The notes under the pieces were generated by a model. That model saw only the letters and a list, made by a program, of their open reading frames with translations. It did not search any database and was not told the DNA's origin. From Rhizobium jaguaris (lineage in GTDB: Bacteria; Pseudomonadota; Alphaproteobacteria; Rhizobiales; Rhizobiaceae), in NCBI RefSeq assembly GCF_003627755.1, contig NZ_CP032695.1, positions 2,294,001-2,358,000 of the forward strand: a stretch of 64,000 nt of DNA. The letters are read 5' to 3'. Below are positions 52,848 through 61,224 of this stretch, piece after piece (the first letter of the stretch is position 1; each line of letters starts with the position of its first letter). The position numbers were made by a program, and so were the translations under genes.

Positions 52848-53572
52848 ACCGAGAATACCTGCGCTGGTACAGCCAGCGCCTGCATCGAGACATGGAACTT
52901 TTGGTGTTCGGCCATGCCGGCGCCAAGGTATTGATGTTTCCGACGCGGGACGGGCGCTTTTGGGAGTATGAGCAGCTTGGTATCGTCGCCAGCCTTGCCG
53001 ACAAATTGCGAGCCGGCCATCTTCAGCTCTACTGTATCGAGGGCCTGGCCACCGAAACTTTTTACGGATCCCACCACCATCCAGCCGACCGTATTCGCCG
53101 GCACACCGCCTTCGAAGAATATATTCTGAACGAAGTTCTGCCGCTGATGGCCCAGAAAAACCCTCATGAATGCACCATCGTGCATGGCTGCAGCCTCGGT
53201 GCTTTCCAGGCGGCCAGCCTCGTCTTTCGCCACCCTCACCTCTTTCGCAAGCTCGTCGCCTTTTCCGGCCGCTACGATCTGACGATAAAGGTCGAATCTT
53301 TTGGCGACCTGTTCGAGGGCTACTACGACGACAATGTCTATTTCCACACGCCGACACACTTCCTTCCAGGGCTTGTCAGCGAATGGCAGCTTGAAAGGCT
53401 GCGCCAGGTCGACATCGTCCTCACCATCGGGGACGCCGATCCCTTCCTCGACAACAACCGCCACCTGAGCCGGCTTCTCGTCGATAAGCAGGTTAGCCAT
53501 CAGCTGCATGTCTGGGGCGGGCGGGCCCACCGGGCAGGTGCCTGGCGCAAGATGGCGGCGCTCTATATTTGA
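52844..53572 (+). CDS. Esterase-like alpha/beta hydrolase
   Basis: A 242-residue alpha/beta hydrolase resembling the esterase D / antigen-85 group. The nucleophile is in H-G-C-S-L-G-A-F near 110-117; candidates for the acid and His are D-A-D-P-F near 206 and H in G-R-A-H-R near 230. G-R-F-W-E-Y-E near 38 is also conserved in the group. ATGA overlap with the acetyl esterase couples the two, so both may deacylate the same imported glycan. The exact ester is unknown. Confidence 0.85.
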   Translation: MNREYLRWYSQRLHRDMELLVFGHAGAKVLMFPTRDGRFWEYEQLGIVASLADKLRAGHLQLYCIEGLATETFYGSHHHPADRIRRHTAFEEYILNEVLPLMAQKNPHECTIVHGCSLGAFQAASLVFRHPHLFRKLVAFSGRYDLTIKVESFGDLFEGYYDDNVYFHTPTHFLPGLVSEWQLERLRQVDIVLTIGDADPFLDNNRHLSRLLVDKQVSHQLHVWGGRAHRAGAWRKMAALYI

Positions 53573-53582
53573 CAGTTAGCAA

Positions 53583-53599
53583 TCCTGGCCAAGCCAGGA
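53583..53599 (+). other. Hairpin after the esterase pair
   Basis: TCCTGGC-CAA-GCCAGGA forms a 7-bp hairpin 11 nt after the esterase stop. No T tract follows; it may be a weak terminator. Confidence 0.4.
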
Positions 53600-53694
53600 G
53601 AATGGCCAAAGCGTAGAACCGTCAAAGCCTTATCACGGCAAATCGCCAGCCGCCGGACCTTCTCGGGCGGATCAAGACATCAGTGAAATCCGGC

Positions 53695-53883
53695 TTACAC
53701 CAGGCCAACCGGAATAGGCGCAAGCTCTTTGGCGGCACCATAGTCGCGCTCGTGCGATCTGCGGTGACGTTTTTCGCGACTTGAGGAAAAGTCGAGACGA
53801 TTGTGCTCCACCATACCGTCCGGATAGGTTCCGGTGTCCTCGGTTTCCACTTCGGACTGAGCGGTGACGATTTTGAAATTCAT
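53695..53883 (-). CDS. Small hypothetical protein (62 aa)
   Basis: A 62-residue polar protein with a strong ribosome site (GGAGGA) 8 nt before the ATG. It starts M-N-F-K-I-V-T-A-Q-S-E-V-E-T-E-D and has a central H-N-R-L-D-F-S-S-S-R-E-K-R-H-R-R-S-H cluster, acidic at the start and basic in the middle. No signal or membrane segment. The function is unknown; it lies alone downstream of an AT-rich promoter-like region. Confidence 0.6.
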   Translation of the reverse strand: MNFKIVTAQSEVETEDTGTYPDGMVEHNRLDFSSSREKRHRRSHERDYGAAKELAPIPVGLV

Positions 53884-54083
53884 CGTGTTTCCTCCGGTGC
53901 GGCGCAGAAACGGTTAGCCCCGCGCTTTGTTCCATTAGTAAACACAAAATTATTAAAGAATTAACTACATTCGTTAATTAATTCGGGTGAGCCGACCGAT
54001 TTCAGCATACGAGGCAACGGAGGCCATTGGCGCCCAGCGTCTTCGCGGGACGCAGACATAGGTCTCAGCAGCAGCGGCCCGGG
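53884..54083. other. AT-rich intergenic region
   Basis: 200 bases upstream of the 62-residue protein. The stretch 53936-53990 is strongly AT-rich and probably holds its promoter. No dyad was clear. Confidence 0.35.
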
Positions 54084-54296
54084 TCAGACGTCATTGATCG
54101 AGGGGAGAAAAGACATCACCTCGTTGCGGCGTCTGAGGCTCAGCGTCTCGATACGCTCGCTCCAGAAGTTCTCCGCCTCCGGCGGGTCCGGCTCCCAGCA
54201 ATTCGTCGACAAGAGGTTGTCGTCCATCACCAGCAGACGATGGCCGCCCAACCGCAAATATTCTGTCGCCAGCTCTTTTGCAGCATTCGTCATCAT
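54084..54296 (-). CDS. Small hypothetical protein (70 aa)
   Basis: A 70-residue soluble protein starting M-M-T-N-A-A-K-E-L-A-T-E-Y-L-R-L-G-G-H, with W-E-P-D-P-P-E-A-E-N-F-W-S-E-R-I in the middle and ending F-L-P-S-I-N-D-V. AAGGAG 7 nt before ATG 54296 supports this start over the in-frame 54518, which lies in the upstream gene. It follows the DUF763 gene by 79 nt on the same strand and may share its transcript. Function unknown. Confidence 0.6.
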   Translation of the reverse strand: MMTNAAKELATEYLRLGGHRLLVMDDNLLSTNCWEPDPPEAENFWSERIETLSLRRRNEVMSFLPSINDV

Positions 54297-54375
54297 GATC
54301 CTGCTCCTTGCGCCGATCATCTGGATGTCAACAATCGAGCGGGGATTATGTTCCCGTTGGCGCGCAAGCCAGTTG

Positions 54376-55662
54376 TCAGCCTTTTGACGGCTGCCGGCGT
54401 CTTTCCTCCTCGTCTTCCAACGGGGGAGGCTCCCAGCCGAATACGCTGCGTCCGCCGTAAAAAGCGGACTTGTCAAATTCGCCAGCAACAATCTCCTTGA
54501 GATCGGGACCGGTGACATATCGTTCGAGCAAGCGGGACTGATCGTCCAGGCGTTTCAAAGCCTGCAATTCCTCGTCGCGACCCAGCCGTCCCTTTCTCAC
54601 CGCCGATTTCATCACGCTGATGGTCTCGTCATAGACCTTCAACGGAACCGGGAAAGGGTGGCGGTCCTTGCCGCCATGTGCGAGCGAAAACCGGGCGGGA
54701 TCGGAGAAGCGGTACGGCGCGCCATGCACCACTTCCGCAACCATTGCCAGCGCCTTGACCGTTCTTGCGCCAACGCCCGATGTCAGCAGCAGGTCCTCGA
54801 AATCCACCGGCCCACGGTCGGCGGCAGCCGCCAGATTTCCGTGCAGTCGCCGCATGTTCACATCGGTTTCGCGCACATCATGATGTGCCGGCATGATCAA
54901 ATGCGGCAGCATGGGTTGCGCGTGGTCTTTGCCAACTGCCGTCGGCTCGGCTTGCAGCGCGGCCAACTCGCACACGATCTTATCCGGCCCCAAAGTGGCT
55001 AGCAAATCGAGTTGACCCGCGCGTGACTGATCGGCGCGCCTATCGGCGAGATTGACGATCTCGCCCTGGTCTCTTCCCTCGATGGCCGCATGCGGGGAAT
55101 CAAGGAAGCTTGTCAGCCCTTCGGACAGCCAATGATACCGCCGTGCCTGTCGCCGATCGCCGTTCATTCCCTGCTGGACGACGACCCATTTGCCATCGTC
55201 CGTCACGATGAAGCCGTGCAGATAGAGGTCGAATCCGTCCTGAAGTGCGGCGCTGTCGACCTTGGCGACCAGCCGGCTTGTCGTCGCAAGCGCCGCGCCG
55301 TCGATACCGACACGATTGCCGATAGCCGCCAACTCATCCGGCGTCTTGCGCGACTGAGCACCGCGACCGCCGCAGACATGGATTCCAAGGTCGCCGGCAA
55401 GCGGCGTCAGACCCCGTTTCAGCGCACCGAGGACGCTGGTAGTAATGCCCGAGGAATGCCAGTCCATGCCCATGACGGCGCCAAAAGACTGGAACCAGAA
55501 CGGACTGGCCAACCGTCGCAATAGTTCGTCACGCCCATAATGCTGAACCACCGCCTCGGTAATCACGGCGCCCAAACGCGTCATCCGGTCGCCGAGCCAT
55601 TTCGGCACCCGGCCTCCATGCAGGGGAAGATCAGCGTTGCCCGCTCTTTGCGCCAAGTTCAT
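54376..55662 (-). CDS. DUF763 domain-containing protein
   Basis: A 428-residue protein of the DUF763 family. Its start A-D-L-P-L-H-G-G-R-V-P-K-W-L and F-G-A-V-M-G-M-D-W-H-S-S-G-I-T-T near 70-85 are the family marks, as is K-W-V-V-V-Q-Q-G-M-N near 160. No catalytic function is established. ATG 55662 has GGAGAG 3-4 nt upstream and fits the family start better than 55683. The family is known mainly from archaea and scattered bacteria, so presence here may reflect transfer. Confidence 0.87.
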   Translation of the reverse strand: MNLAQRAGNADLPLHGGRVPKWLGDRMTRLGAVITEAVVQHYGRDELLRRLASPFWFQSFGAVMGMDWHSSGITTSVLGALKRGLTPLAGDLGIHVCGGRGAQSRKTPDELAAIGNRVGIDGAALATTSRLVAKVDSAALQDGFDLYLHGFIVTDDGKWVVVQQGMNGDRRQARRYHWLSEGLTSFLDSPHAAIEGRDQGEIVNLADRRADQSRAGQLDLLATLGPDKIVCELAALQAEPTAVGKDHAQPMLPHLIMPAHHDVRETDVNMRRLHGNLAAAADRGPVDFEDLLLTSGVGARTVKALAMVAEVVHGAPYRFSDPARFSLAHGGKDRHPFPVPLKVYDETISVMKSAVRKGRLGRDEELQALKRLDDQSRLLERYVTGPDLKEIVAGEFDKSAFYGGRSVFGWEPPPLEDEEERRRQPSKG

Positions 55663-55883
55663 CGCTCTCCAAATCAGATCCAAAGCAATGTAGTACCGGC
55701 AACCGGATTACGCCACGCACGATATCGATCCGCAGCATCCAGCTTGAACATTAATATGCGAGGGTGACGCTTAGGCCGCCGGCCGAAAAACATTTTATAA
55801 TGCACTATATCTATAGAATGTAAGCTCTTACCTTTCGCCTGCATATCCTTCACCCATGGGGCGGTGGAACTAGGAGAGTGCGG

Positions 55884-57101
55884 ATGGATTTAGCCCTGCA
55901 ACAGACCGATCGAATTCGCCCAGTGGCGACCCAATTGACGACCGAAGAAGAGGCAATCGCGACAGCGCGAGCACTGGCCAGACGATTTGCCGAGTCGGCT
56001 TCCGATCGCGACGTTGATCGATTGCTGCCGCATCATGAGCTTGAGGCCCTGTCGCAATCGGGTCTGCTTTCGATCACCGTTCCCTCCGAATATGGCGGGC
56101 TCGACGTTTCCAATGCGGTTCTGGCCGAGGTTACCGCCATTCTCGCCGAAGCCGATGGCTCGATCGGGCAGATACCGCAAAACCATTTCTACATTCTCGA
56201 AGCCTTGCGAACCGACGGCAGCGAAGAGCAGAAGAAATTCTTTTTCGGCAGAGCTCTCGCCGGCGATCGCTTCGGCAACGCGCTGTCCGAACGCGGCACC
56301 AAGACAGTCGGCCACTACAATACCCGCATCAGCCGCGACGGGCTCGGCTACAGGATCAATGGCAGCAAATATTATTCAACCGGTGTCGTTTTCGCCGACT
56401 GGATCACGGTCTTCGCACTGGACGAGGAGGACCGGCTGACCATGTCGTTCCTGCCGCGCGGCACCGAGGGAATCGAGATCATCGACGATTGGGACGGGTT
56501 CGGCCAGCGGACGACCGGCAGCGGCACAACGATCCTCCACAATGTCTATGCGCGCGCGGATGCCGTCGTCTTCCATCACAAGGGGTTCGAGCGCCCGACA
56601 ACCATCGGTTCCGTCGGGCAGATCATCCATGCCGGCATCGACCTCGGCATTGCCCGCGCTGCTTTCGCCGAAACCGTCGAATTCGTCAAAACCAAGTCGC
56701 GCCCCTGGATGGACAGCGGCGTCGAACATGCCTCCGACGATCCCTTGACCATCGCCAAGATCGGACAGATCGCCATTCGTCTCGAGGCCGCGACCGCTGT
56801 CGTCGAACGTGCCGGTCAGAAGGTCGACGTGGCCCAGATCGATCCAAGCGAAGCAAATGTCGTTTCGGCCACGCTTGCCGTCGCGGCTGCGAAGGTGCTG
56901 ACGACGGAAATCGCGCTTGAAGCGTCGAACACGCTGTTCGAACTGGCCGGCACCTCATCCGTTCGCGTCGGCCTCAATCTCGATCGCCATTGGCGCAATG
57001 CGCGTACCCACACACTGCACGATCCCGTGCGCTGGAAATATCATGTCGTCGGCAATTATCATCTCAACGACGTGACGCCACCGAAGAACGGCGCACTTTG
57101 A
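55884..57101 (+). CDS. SfnB-like acyl-CoA dehydrogenase-fold flavin oxidoreductase (copy 1)
   Basis: A 405-residue acyl-CoA dehydrogenase-fold flavoprotein of the SfnB/DszC-like group, which oxygenate sulfur compounds with reduced flavin rather than dehydrogenate CoA esters. Features: V-P-S-E-Y-G-G-L near 72, G-S-I-G-Q-I near 100, N-G-S-K-Y-Y-S-T-G near 165, and the ending R-H-W-R-N-A-R-T-H-T-L-H-D-P typical of the group. The catalytic Glu of true acyl-CoA dehydrogenases is not evident. ATG 55884 has GGAGAG 7 nt upstream. It converges with a second copy, with a terminator between; together with the Rbs-type transporter it suggests organosulfur use. Confidence 0.88.
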   Translation: MDLALQQTDRIRPVATQLTTEEEAIATARALARRFAESASDRDVDRLLPHHELEALSQSGLLSITVPSEYGGLDVSNAVLAEVTAILAEADGSIGQIPQNHFYILEALRTDGSEEQKKFFFGRALAGDRFGNALSERGTKTVGHYNTRISRDGLGYRINGSKYYSTGVVFADWITVFALDEEDRLTMSFLPRGTEGIEIIDDWDGFGQRTTGSGTTILHNVYARADAVVFHHKGFERPTTIGSVGQIIHAGIDLGIARAAFAETVEFVKTKSRPWMDSGVEHASDDPLTIAKIGQIAIRLEAATAVVERAGQKVDVAQIDPSEANVVSATLAVAAAKVLTTEIALEASNTLFELAGTSSVRVGLNLDRHWRNARTHTLHDPVRWKYHVVGNYHLNDVTPPKNGAL

Positions 57102-57111
57102 GCCCTCAAGC

Positions 57112-57147
57112 AAGAAGGCCCATTCCGATGCCGGAACGGGCCTTCTT
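57112..57147. terminator. Bidirectional terminator between the two SfnB-like genes
   Basis: AAGAAGGCCCATTCCG and CGGAACGGGCCTTCTT pair over 16 positions with one mismatch and a 4-nt loop; the AAGAA/TTCTT ends give T-rich tails in both directions. It lies between convergent genes. Confidence 0.85.
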
Positions 57148-57171
57148 CCATGCACCTTGGGAGGATGCTGA

Positions 57172-58383
57172 TCAGCTATAGAGGCTGACGGCCGGAATCT
57201 TGCCGTTCAAAACGAACTCACCGACTTCCTTTGCCTTGTAGAAAACCGGATCGTGCAGCGTATGGGTGCGGACGTTGCGCCAGAAGCGGTCGAACCGGTA
57301 GTGCGAAGCGGTAGAGCGGGCGCCGGTCAATTCGAAGACGCGCGAGGTGATGTCGAGCGAAACGTTGGTCGCGTGTACCTTCGCCGCATAGGCTTCCGCC
57401 GCCGCTTCCCCACGCTCACGAGCCGTGACCTCCCTGCCGCAGGACAGCGCCGCCTCAACGGCCTGCGCGGCGCTATCGGCGAGCGCGACCGAGGCTTTCA
57501 GCGCAGCAGCGAACTCCCCGACCCGCTCAAGGATATAGGGATCGTCCGCCGCCTTCCCGACGCCGGATGTGATCCATGGCCGGGTTGTCGAACGAACATA
57601 GTCGAGCGCCGCCTCGAGCGCACCCTCGGCGGTGCCAAGGTAGAAATTGACGAAGACGAGCTGGATCAGCGGGGTGTTGAAGGTCGAAAGCACCGGCGGC
57701 GGCGCATCCGGTTCGGAGGGTAGCGCAATGAAATCCTCCTCGTAGACCGGAAAATCGCGGAACTCGACGCTCCCGCTATCGGAGAGCCGCTGGCCGATAT
57801 TGTCCCAATCGTCATTGGTGACATAACCCGGCCGATTGGTCGGTACGGCGAAACTGGCGATCTTGCCGTCAAGGGCGGCGTTGGCATTGATATAATCGGA
57901 GATATGGGCCGCCGTCGAAAACGATTTGCGGCCGTTGAGCGCATAGGTGTTGCCGCGCCGGGTCAGCTCCAGACCCGGATCACGCGGATTGACGGCAGCG
58001 CCCCAATAATAGTTTTTCGCTACCGTTTCCACGCCGAGCGCATGGGCGCGAGCGTCATCCTCGATCGCCCAATAGATATATTGGCTATTGACGAAGTGAT
58101 AGCCAATAAGTTGGCCCAGCGAGCTCTCGCCGCGCGCGATGATGCGCACCAGCTTCAGCGCATCGACCCAATTGAGACCGCCGCCGCCGATCTGCGACGC
58201 ATGCAGCGCGTTGAGCAGACCGGAATTCTTAAGCCGGATGATTTCCTTCAGCGGCGGCAGCCCTTCGCGGTCGAGTTCGGCCGCACGCTTCGCGAAATCG
58301 GCGGAAATCTCGGCCGCGGTGGACAATAGGGCTTCCCGCCCGGTACTATGGGGGGTGGCGAAAACAACATTGGATTGGCTCAT
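57172..58383 (-). CDS. SfnB-like acyl-CoA dehydrogenase-fold flavin oxidoreductase (copy 2)
   Basis: A 403-residue paralogue of the gene it converges with. G-G-G-G-L-N-W-V near 65, F-V-N-S-Q-Y-I-Y-W near 97, N-G-R-K-S-F-S-T near 152, and the group ending R-F-W-R-N-V-R-T-H-T-L-H-D-P. ATG 58383 is preferred to the in-frame 58512 because the latter adds a cysteine-rich, atypical extension across the hairpin. It lies 86 nt downstream of the RbsB-like gene on the same strand, with a stem-loop between, so it is co-transcribed with that binding protein. Confidence 0.88.
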   Translation of the reverse strand: MSQSNVVFATPHSTGREALLSTAAEISADFAKRAAELDREGLPPLKEIIRLKNSGLLNALHASQIGGGGLNWVDALKLVRIIARGESSLGQLIGYHFVNSQYIYWAIEDDARAHALGVETVAKNYYWGAAVNPRDPGLELTRRGNTYALNGRKSFSTAAHISDYINANAALDGKIASFAVPTNRPGYVTNDDWDNIGQRLSDSGSVEFRDFPVYEEDFIALPSEPDAPPPVLSTFNTPLIQLVFVNFYLGTAEGALEAALDYVRSTTRPWITSGVGKAADDPYILERVGEFAAALKASVALADSAAQAVEAALSCGREVTARERGEAAAEAYAAKVHATNVSLDITSRVFELTGARSTASHYRFDRFWRNVRTHTLHDPVFYKAKEVGEFVLNGKIPAVSLYS

Positions 58384-58421
58384 ATCCAAACTCCCGATCC
58401 ATCGATCTCTTGAAATGAAGA

Positions 58422-58450
58422 TGCGGCGGCACCGAAAACGTGCCACCGCA
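58422..58450 (-). other. Intercistronic stem-loop after the RbsB-like gene
   Basis: TGCGGCGGCAC and GTGCCACCGCA pair over 11 positions with one mismatch and a 7-nt loop, 19 nt after the RbsB-like stop. Confidence 0.65.
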
Positions 58451-58468
58451 CAAGTCTTGTTGCGAAGC

Positions 58469-59515
58469 TCAGAACAACTTGTCCGGAATCCAGCTCGCGG
58501 TCGCAGCATCACTGGTGCTGAAGGCCGGGATCTTGGCGGCCAGATCCTCGATGGTCTTGACGCCAGCAGCGCGCAGGCTGTCCTGGGTCAGAAGTGTCGG
58601 TTTGATGGTGATCTGGTGCGGAATCTCCTGGCCGGCGATCTGTAGAGCGGCCGCGCGAACGGAAACGGCACCGACCACGGCCGGATTGGTGGCGACGGTC
58701 GCGACCCACGGGCTTCCCGGCTCGGTGATCTCCTGGATATCGGCGGTCGAGACATCGGCGGAATAGATTTTGATCTTGTCGGCGATGCCAAGGTCGCCGG
58801 CCGCGAGCTTCACGCCACGGGCAAATTCGTCGTAGGGCGCAAAGACCACCTTGATATCGGGATTGGCCGTCAATGCCGCCTTGGCCTGGTCGGCAGTGGT
58901 GGTGGCAGTCGTGTCGCTGACATTGCCGAAGCGCGCCTTTTCGACCACGCCGGGATTGGCGGCCCTGAACTTGTCCCAGACCTCGTTGCGACGGTCGAGC
59001 GGTGCAAAGCCCGCGACATAGACGTAGCCGGCGGCAAAGCTCTTGCCGTTGTCCTTCACCACCTGGTCGAGCGCTTGCTGTGCGAGTTCGTGATCGCTCT
59101 GCTCGACCTGGGGGATCTTCGGATTGTTGAGGTTGACATCGAAGGCGACGATCTTAACGCCCTTGTCGAGCGCCTGCTGCACAACATCGCCGAGCGATTC
59201 CGGCAGGCCGTGATCGATGACGATACCGCTGACGCCGAGATTGACGGCCTGGAGGATCTGCTCGCGCTGCTCGGCGGCATCCTGGCGGCCTGGGAAGACG
59301 CGGAGATCGATGCCGAGTGCCTTGGCTTGCGCTTCGGCGCCCGCCTGATAGGCCTGGAAGAAATCGCCGGCGGAGATGTAGCTGATCAGCGCGAGCTTGA
59401 CGCCCCCCTTGTTGAATGGTGCGGGCGCACCGGCGATGCCATCGGCATTCGCCGGCTGCATGAAGACGAATGGAATGACGGCGGCAGACAGGGCGAGCCG
59501 TGCGAGAGATTTCAT
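58469..59515 (-). CDS. Ribose-type ABC substrate-binding protein (RbsB-like)
   Basis: A 348-residue periplasmic binding protein of the ribose/galactose (cluster B) type. The Sec signal is M-K-S-L-A-R-L-A-L-S-A-A-V-I-P-F, cleaved near N-A-D-G. G-V-S-G-I-V-I-D-H-G near 95 and V-V-F-A-P-Y-D-E-F near 215 are typical. It is divergent from RbsA-like and RbsC-like genes, with 227 nt between, so the three probably form one importer. It shares its transcript with the second SfnB-like gene, which links uptake to flavin oxygenation. Ligand unknown. Confidence 0.88.
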   Translation of the reverse strand: MKSLARLALSAAVIPFVFMQPANADGIAGAPAPFNKGGVKLALISYISAGDFFQAYQAGAEAQAKALGIDLRVFPGRQDAAEQREQILQAVNLGVSGIVIDHGLPESLGDVVQQALDKGVKIVAFDVNLNNPKIPQVEQSDHELAQQALDQVVKDNGKSFAAGYVYVAGFAPLDRRNEVWDKFRAANPGVVEKARFGNVSDTTATTTADQAKAALTANPDIKVVFAPYDEFARGVKLAAGDLGIADKIKIYSADVSTADIQEITEPGSPWVATVATNPAVVGAVSVRAAALQIAGQEIPHQITIKPTLLTQDSLRAAGVKTIEDLAAKIPAFSTSDAATASWIPDKLF

Positions 59516-59583
59516 CGTCGTGTTTCCTTATGGTCGGTCGAAAGCGTCGTCTGACGGGCAGCTGGTTCCCGGCGGCGCGTCAA

Positions 59584-59616
59584 TCTATTAGAAATAAACT
59601 CTATATTTTTAGTAGA
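59584..59616. promoter_or_regulatory. AT-rich dyad between RbsB-like and RbsA-like genes
   Basis: TCTATTAGAAATA and TATTTTTAGTAGA form an imperfect inverted repeat (11 of 13 positions) in a strongly AT-rich part of the divergent region. Candidate shared operator and promoter zone. Confidence 0.5.
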
Positions 59617-59742
59617 CTAAATGATCCGATTTTTGCGGCTTCCGGAGATTCTTTGTTCCGCCTGTGGCTTTGTGCCGGAAATGACGTGCCTGGAAGTTCA
59701 ATCGCAGCCTAGGGCATTATCCGGGAAACCGGAAAATCCTGT

Positions 59743-61224
59743 ATGCCCCTGCTCCAAGTCGAAAACCTCACGCGCAGCTTCGGCCCAACCCGCGCGCTTG
59801 CCGATGCGACGCTCTCCATCAAGCGCGGCGAGATCGTTGCCCTGATGGGCGCGAATGGCGCGGGAAAGTCGACGCTAGTGAAAATATTATCCGGCTCACT
59901 GCCTGCCGATGCTGGCAGGATTACCTTCAAGGGACGGAGCTTTGCCCCGGCAAACCCTGCTGAAGCGACAAAAGCGGGGATCGTCACCGTCCATCAGTCG
60001 ACCGATCTCGTTGGACCTCCCGGCCTGACGGTTGCGGACGCATTGCTATTGCCTCGTTTCGCCGATCGTCGTGTGCGGTTTTTCGTATCGCGCGCCGGCA
60101 TCCGCGCCCAGGCGCAAGCCATACTAGACATCGCCGGCTTCTCCCTGCCGCTTGATCGGGATTTCGGCGATCTGGCGGCGGCGGACCGGCAATTGGTGGC
60201 CGTGGCGCGTGCATTGGCGAATCAGGCCGATCTGCTGATCCTCGACGAACCGACAGCGAGCCTCTCCGGGCAGGAAAGCAGCCGCCTGTTCGATATCCTC
60301 CTGCGGCTGAAGAGCCAGGGATTGGCGATCCTTTATATCTCTCATCGCACAGCGGATCTGGATGCGGTCGCGGATCGCGCGCTCGTCATGCGCGGCGGGC
60401 AGGTGGTGGGCTCGTTTGTCCGTCCGATCGATTTTCCGGCAGCTATCGAAACCATGATCGGCCGCAAACTGCAATCGGCACGGCCGGGTGCACGCAACGT
60501 TGGCGGCACGCCGATCTTCGAAATGCGCCATGCACGCCTGCTGCCCAACGCCACGCCATTTGATCTTTCGCTGCACGAGGGTGAAGTCGTCGCCATTACC
60601 GGCGTGCTCGGTGCGGGCAAAAGCCGGCTCCTCTCGGCGCTCTTCGGCCTAAACCAACTCATCGAGGGCGATATGCACCTCGATGGCAAACCCTATCGAC
60701 CGAAGAGTCCTGCTGAGGCGATCGCCGCCGGCGTTGCCATGGCGGCGGAGGACCGGCACCGTTCTTCGCTGATGCCTGCCGCCTGGCCCGGCAATTCGGT
60801 CGCCGGCACGATCAGCCTGCCGCATCTCGGCCGCTGGTATCCGAGCGGTCTCCTCTGGGGCAGCCGCGAGCGCCGGGAAGCGGAGAAGGCGATCGAGCGG
60901 CTGCGGATCAAAGCCTCGGGCCCCTTTTCCTCCGTTTGGACGCTCTCCGGCGGCAATCAACAGAAGGTGGTGCTTGCCCGCTGGGAAGCGGAGCAAAGCC
61001 GGCTTCTGCTGCTCGACGAACCCTTCCAGGGCGTCGATGTCGGCGCCCGGCATGACATCATCCAGGCCATACGCCGCCGGAGTAATCGCGCCACATTGAT
61101 CGCCACCTCCGACCCTGAGGAAGCCTACGAGGTCGCCGACCGCATTCTCACAATCGACCGGCACAGCCTAAGCACCGTCGCCGATGCGGCGAACCCACAT
61201 GCTATTGAGGACATTTCCGCATGA
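59743..61224 (+). CDS. Ribose-type ABC ATP-binding protein (RbsA-like)
   Basis: A 493-residue tandem ATPase. First domain: Walker A G-A-N-G-A-G-K-S-T near 40 and Walker B L-L-I-L-D-E-P-T-A-S-L. Second domain: Walker A variant G-V-L-G-A-G-K-S-R near 290, signature L-S-G-G-N-Q-Q-K near 405 and D-E-P-F-Q-G-V-D-V-G-A. In the first domain the signature is degenerate (D-L-A-A-A-D-R-Q), which is normal in this family. It overlaps the permease start by 4 nt. Confidence 0.92.
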   Translation: MPLLQVENLTRSFGPTRALADATLSIKRGEIVALMGANGAGKSTLVKILSGSLPADAGRITFKGRSFAPANPAEATKAGIVTVHQSTDLVGPPGLTVADALLLPRFADRRVRFFVSRAGIRAQAQAILDIAGFSLPLDRDFGDLAAADRQLVAVARALANQADLLILDEPTASLSGQESSRLFDILLRLKSQGLAILYISHRTADLDAVADRALVMRGGQVVGSFVRPIDFPAAIETMIGRKLQSARPGARNVGGTPIFEMRHARLLPNATPFDLSLHEGEVVAITGVLGAGKSRLLSALFGLNQLIEGDMHLDGKPYRPKSPAEAIAAGVAMAAEDRHRSSLMPAAWPGNSVAGTISLPHLGRWYPSGLLWGSRERREAEKAIERLRIKASGPFSSVWTLSGGNQQKVVLARWEAEQSRLLLLDEPFQGVDVGARHDIIQAIRRRSNRATLIATSDPEEAYEVADRILTIDRHSLSTVADAANPHAIEDISA

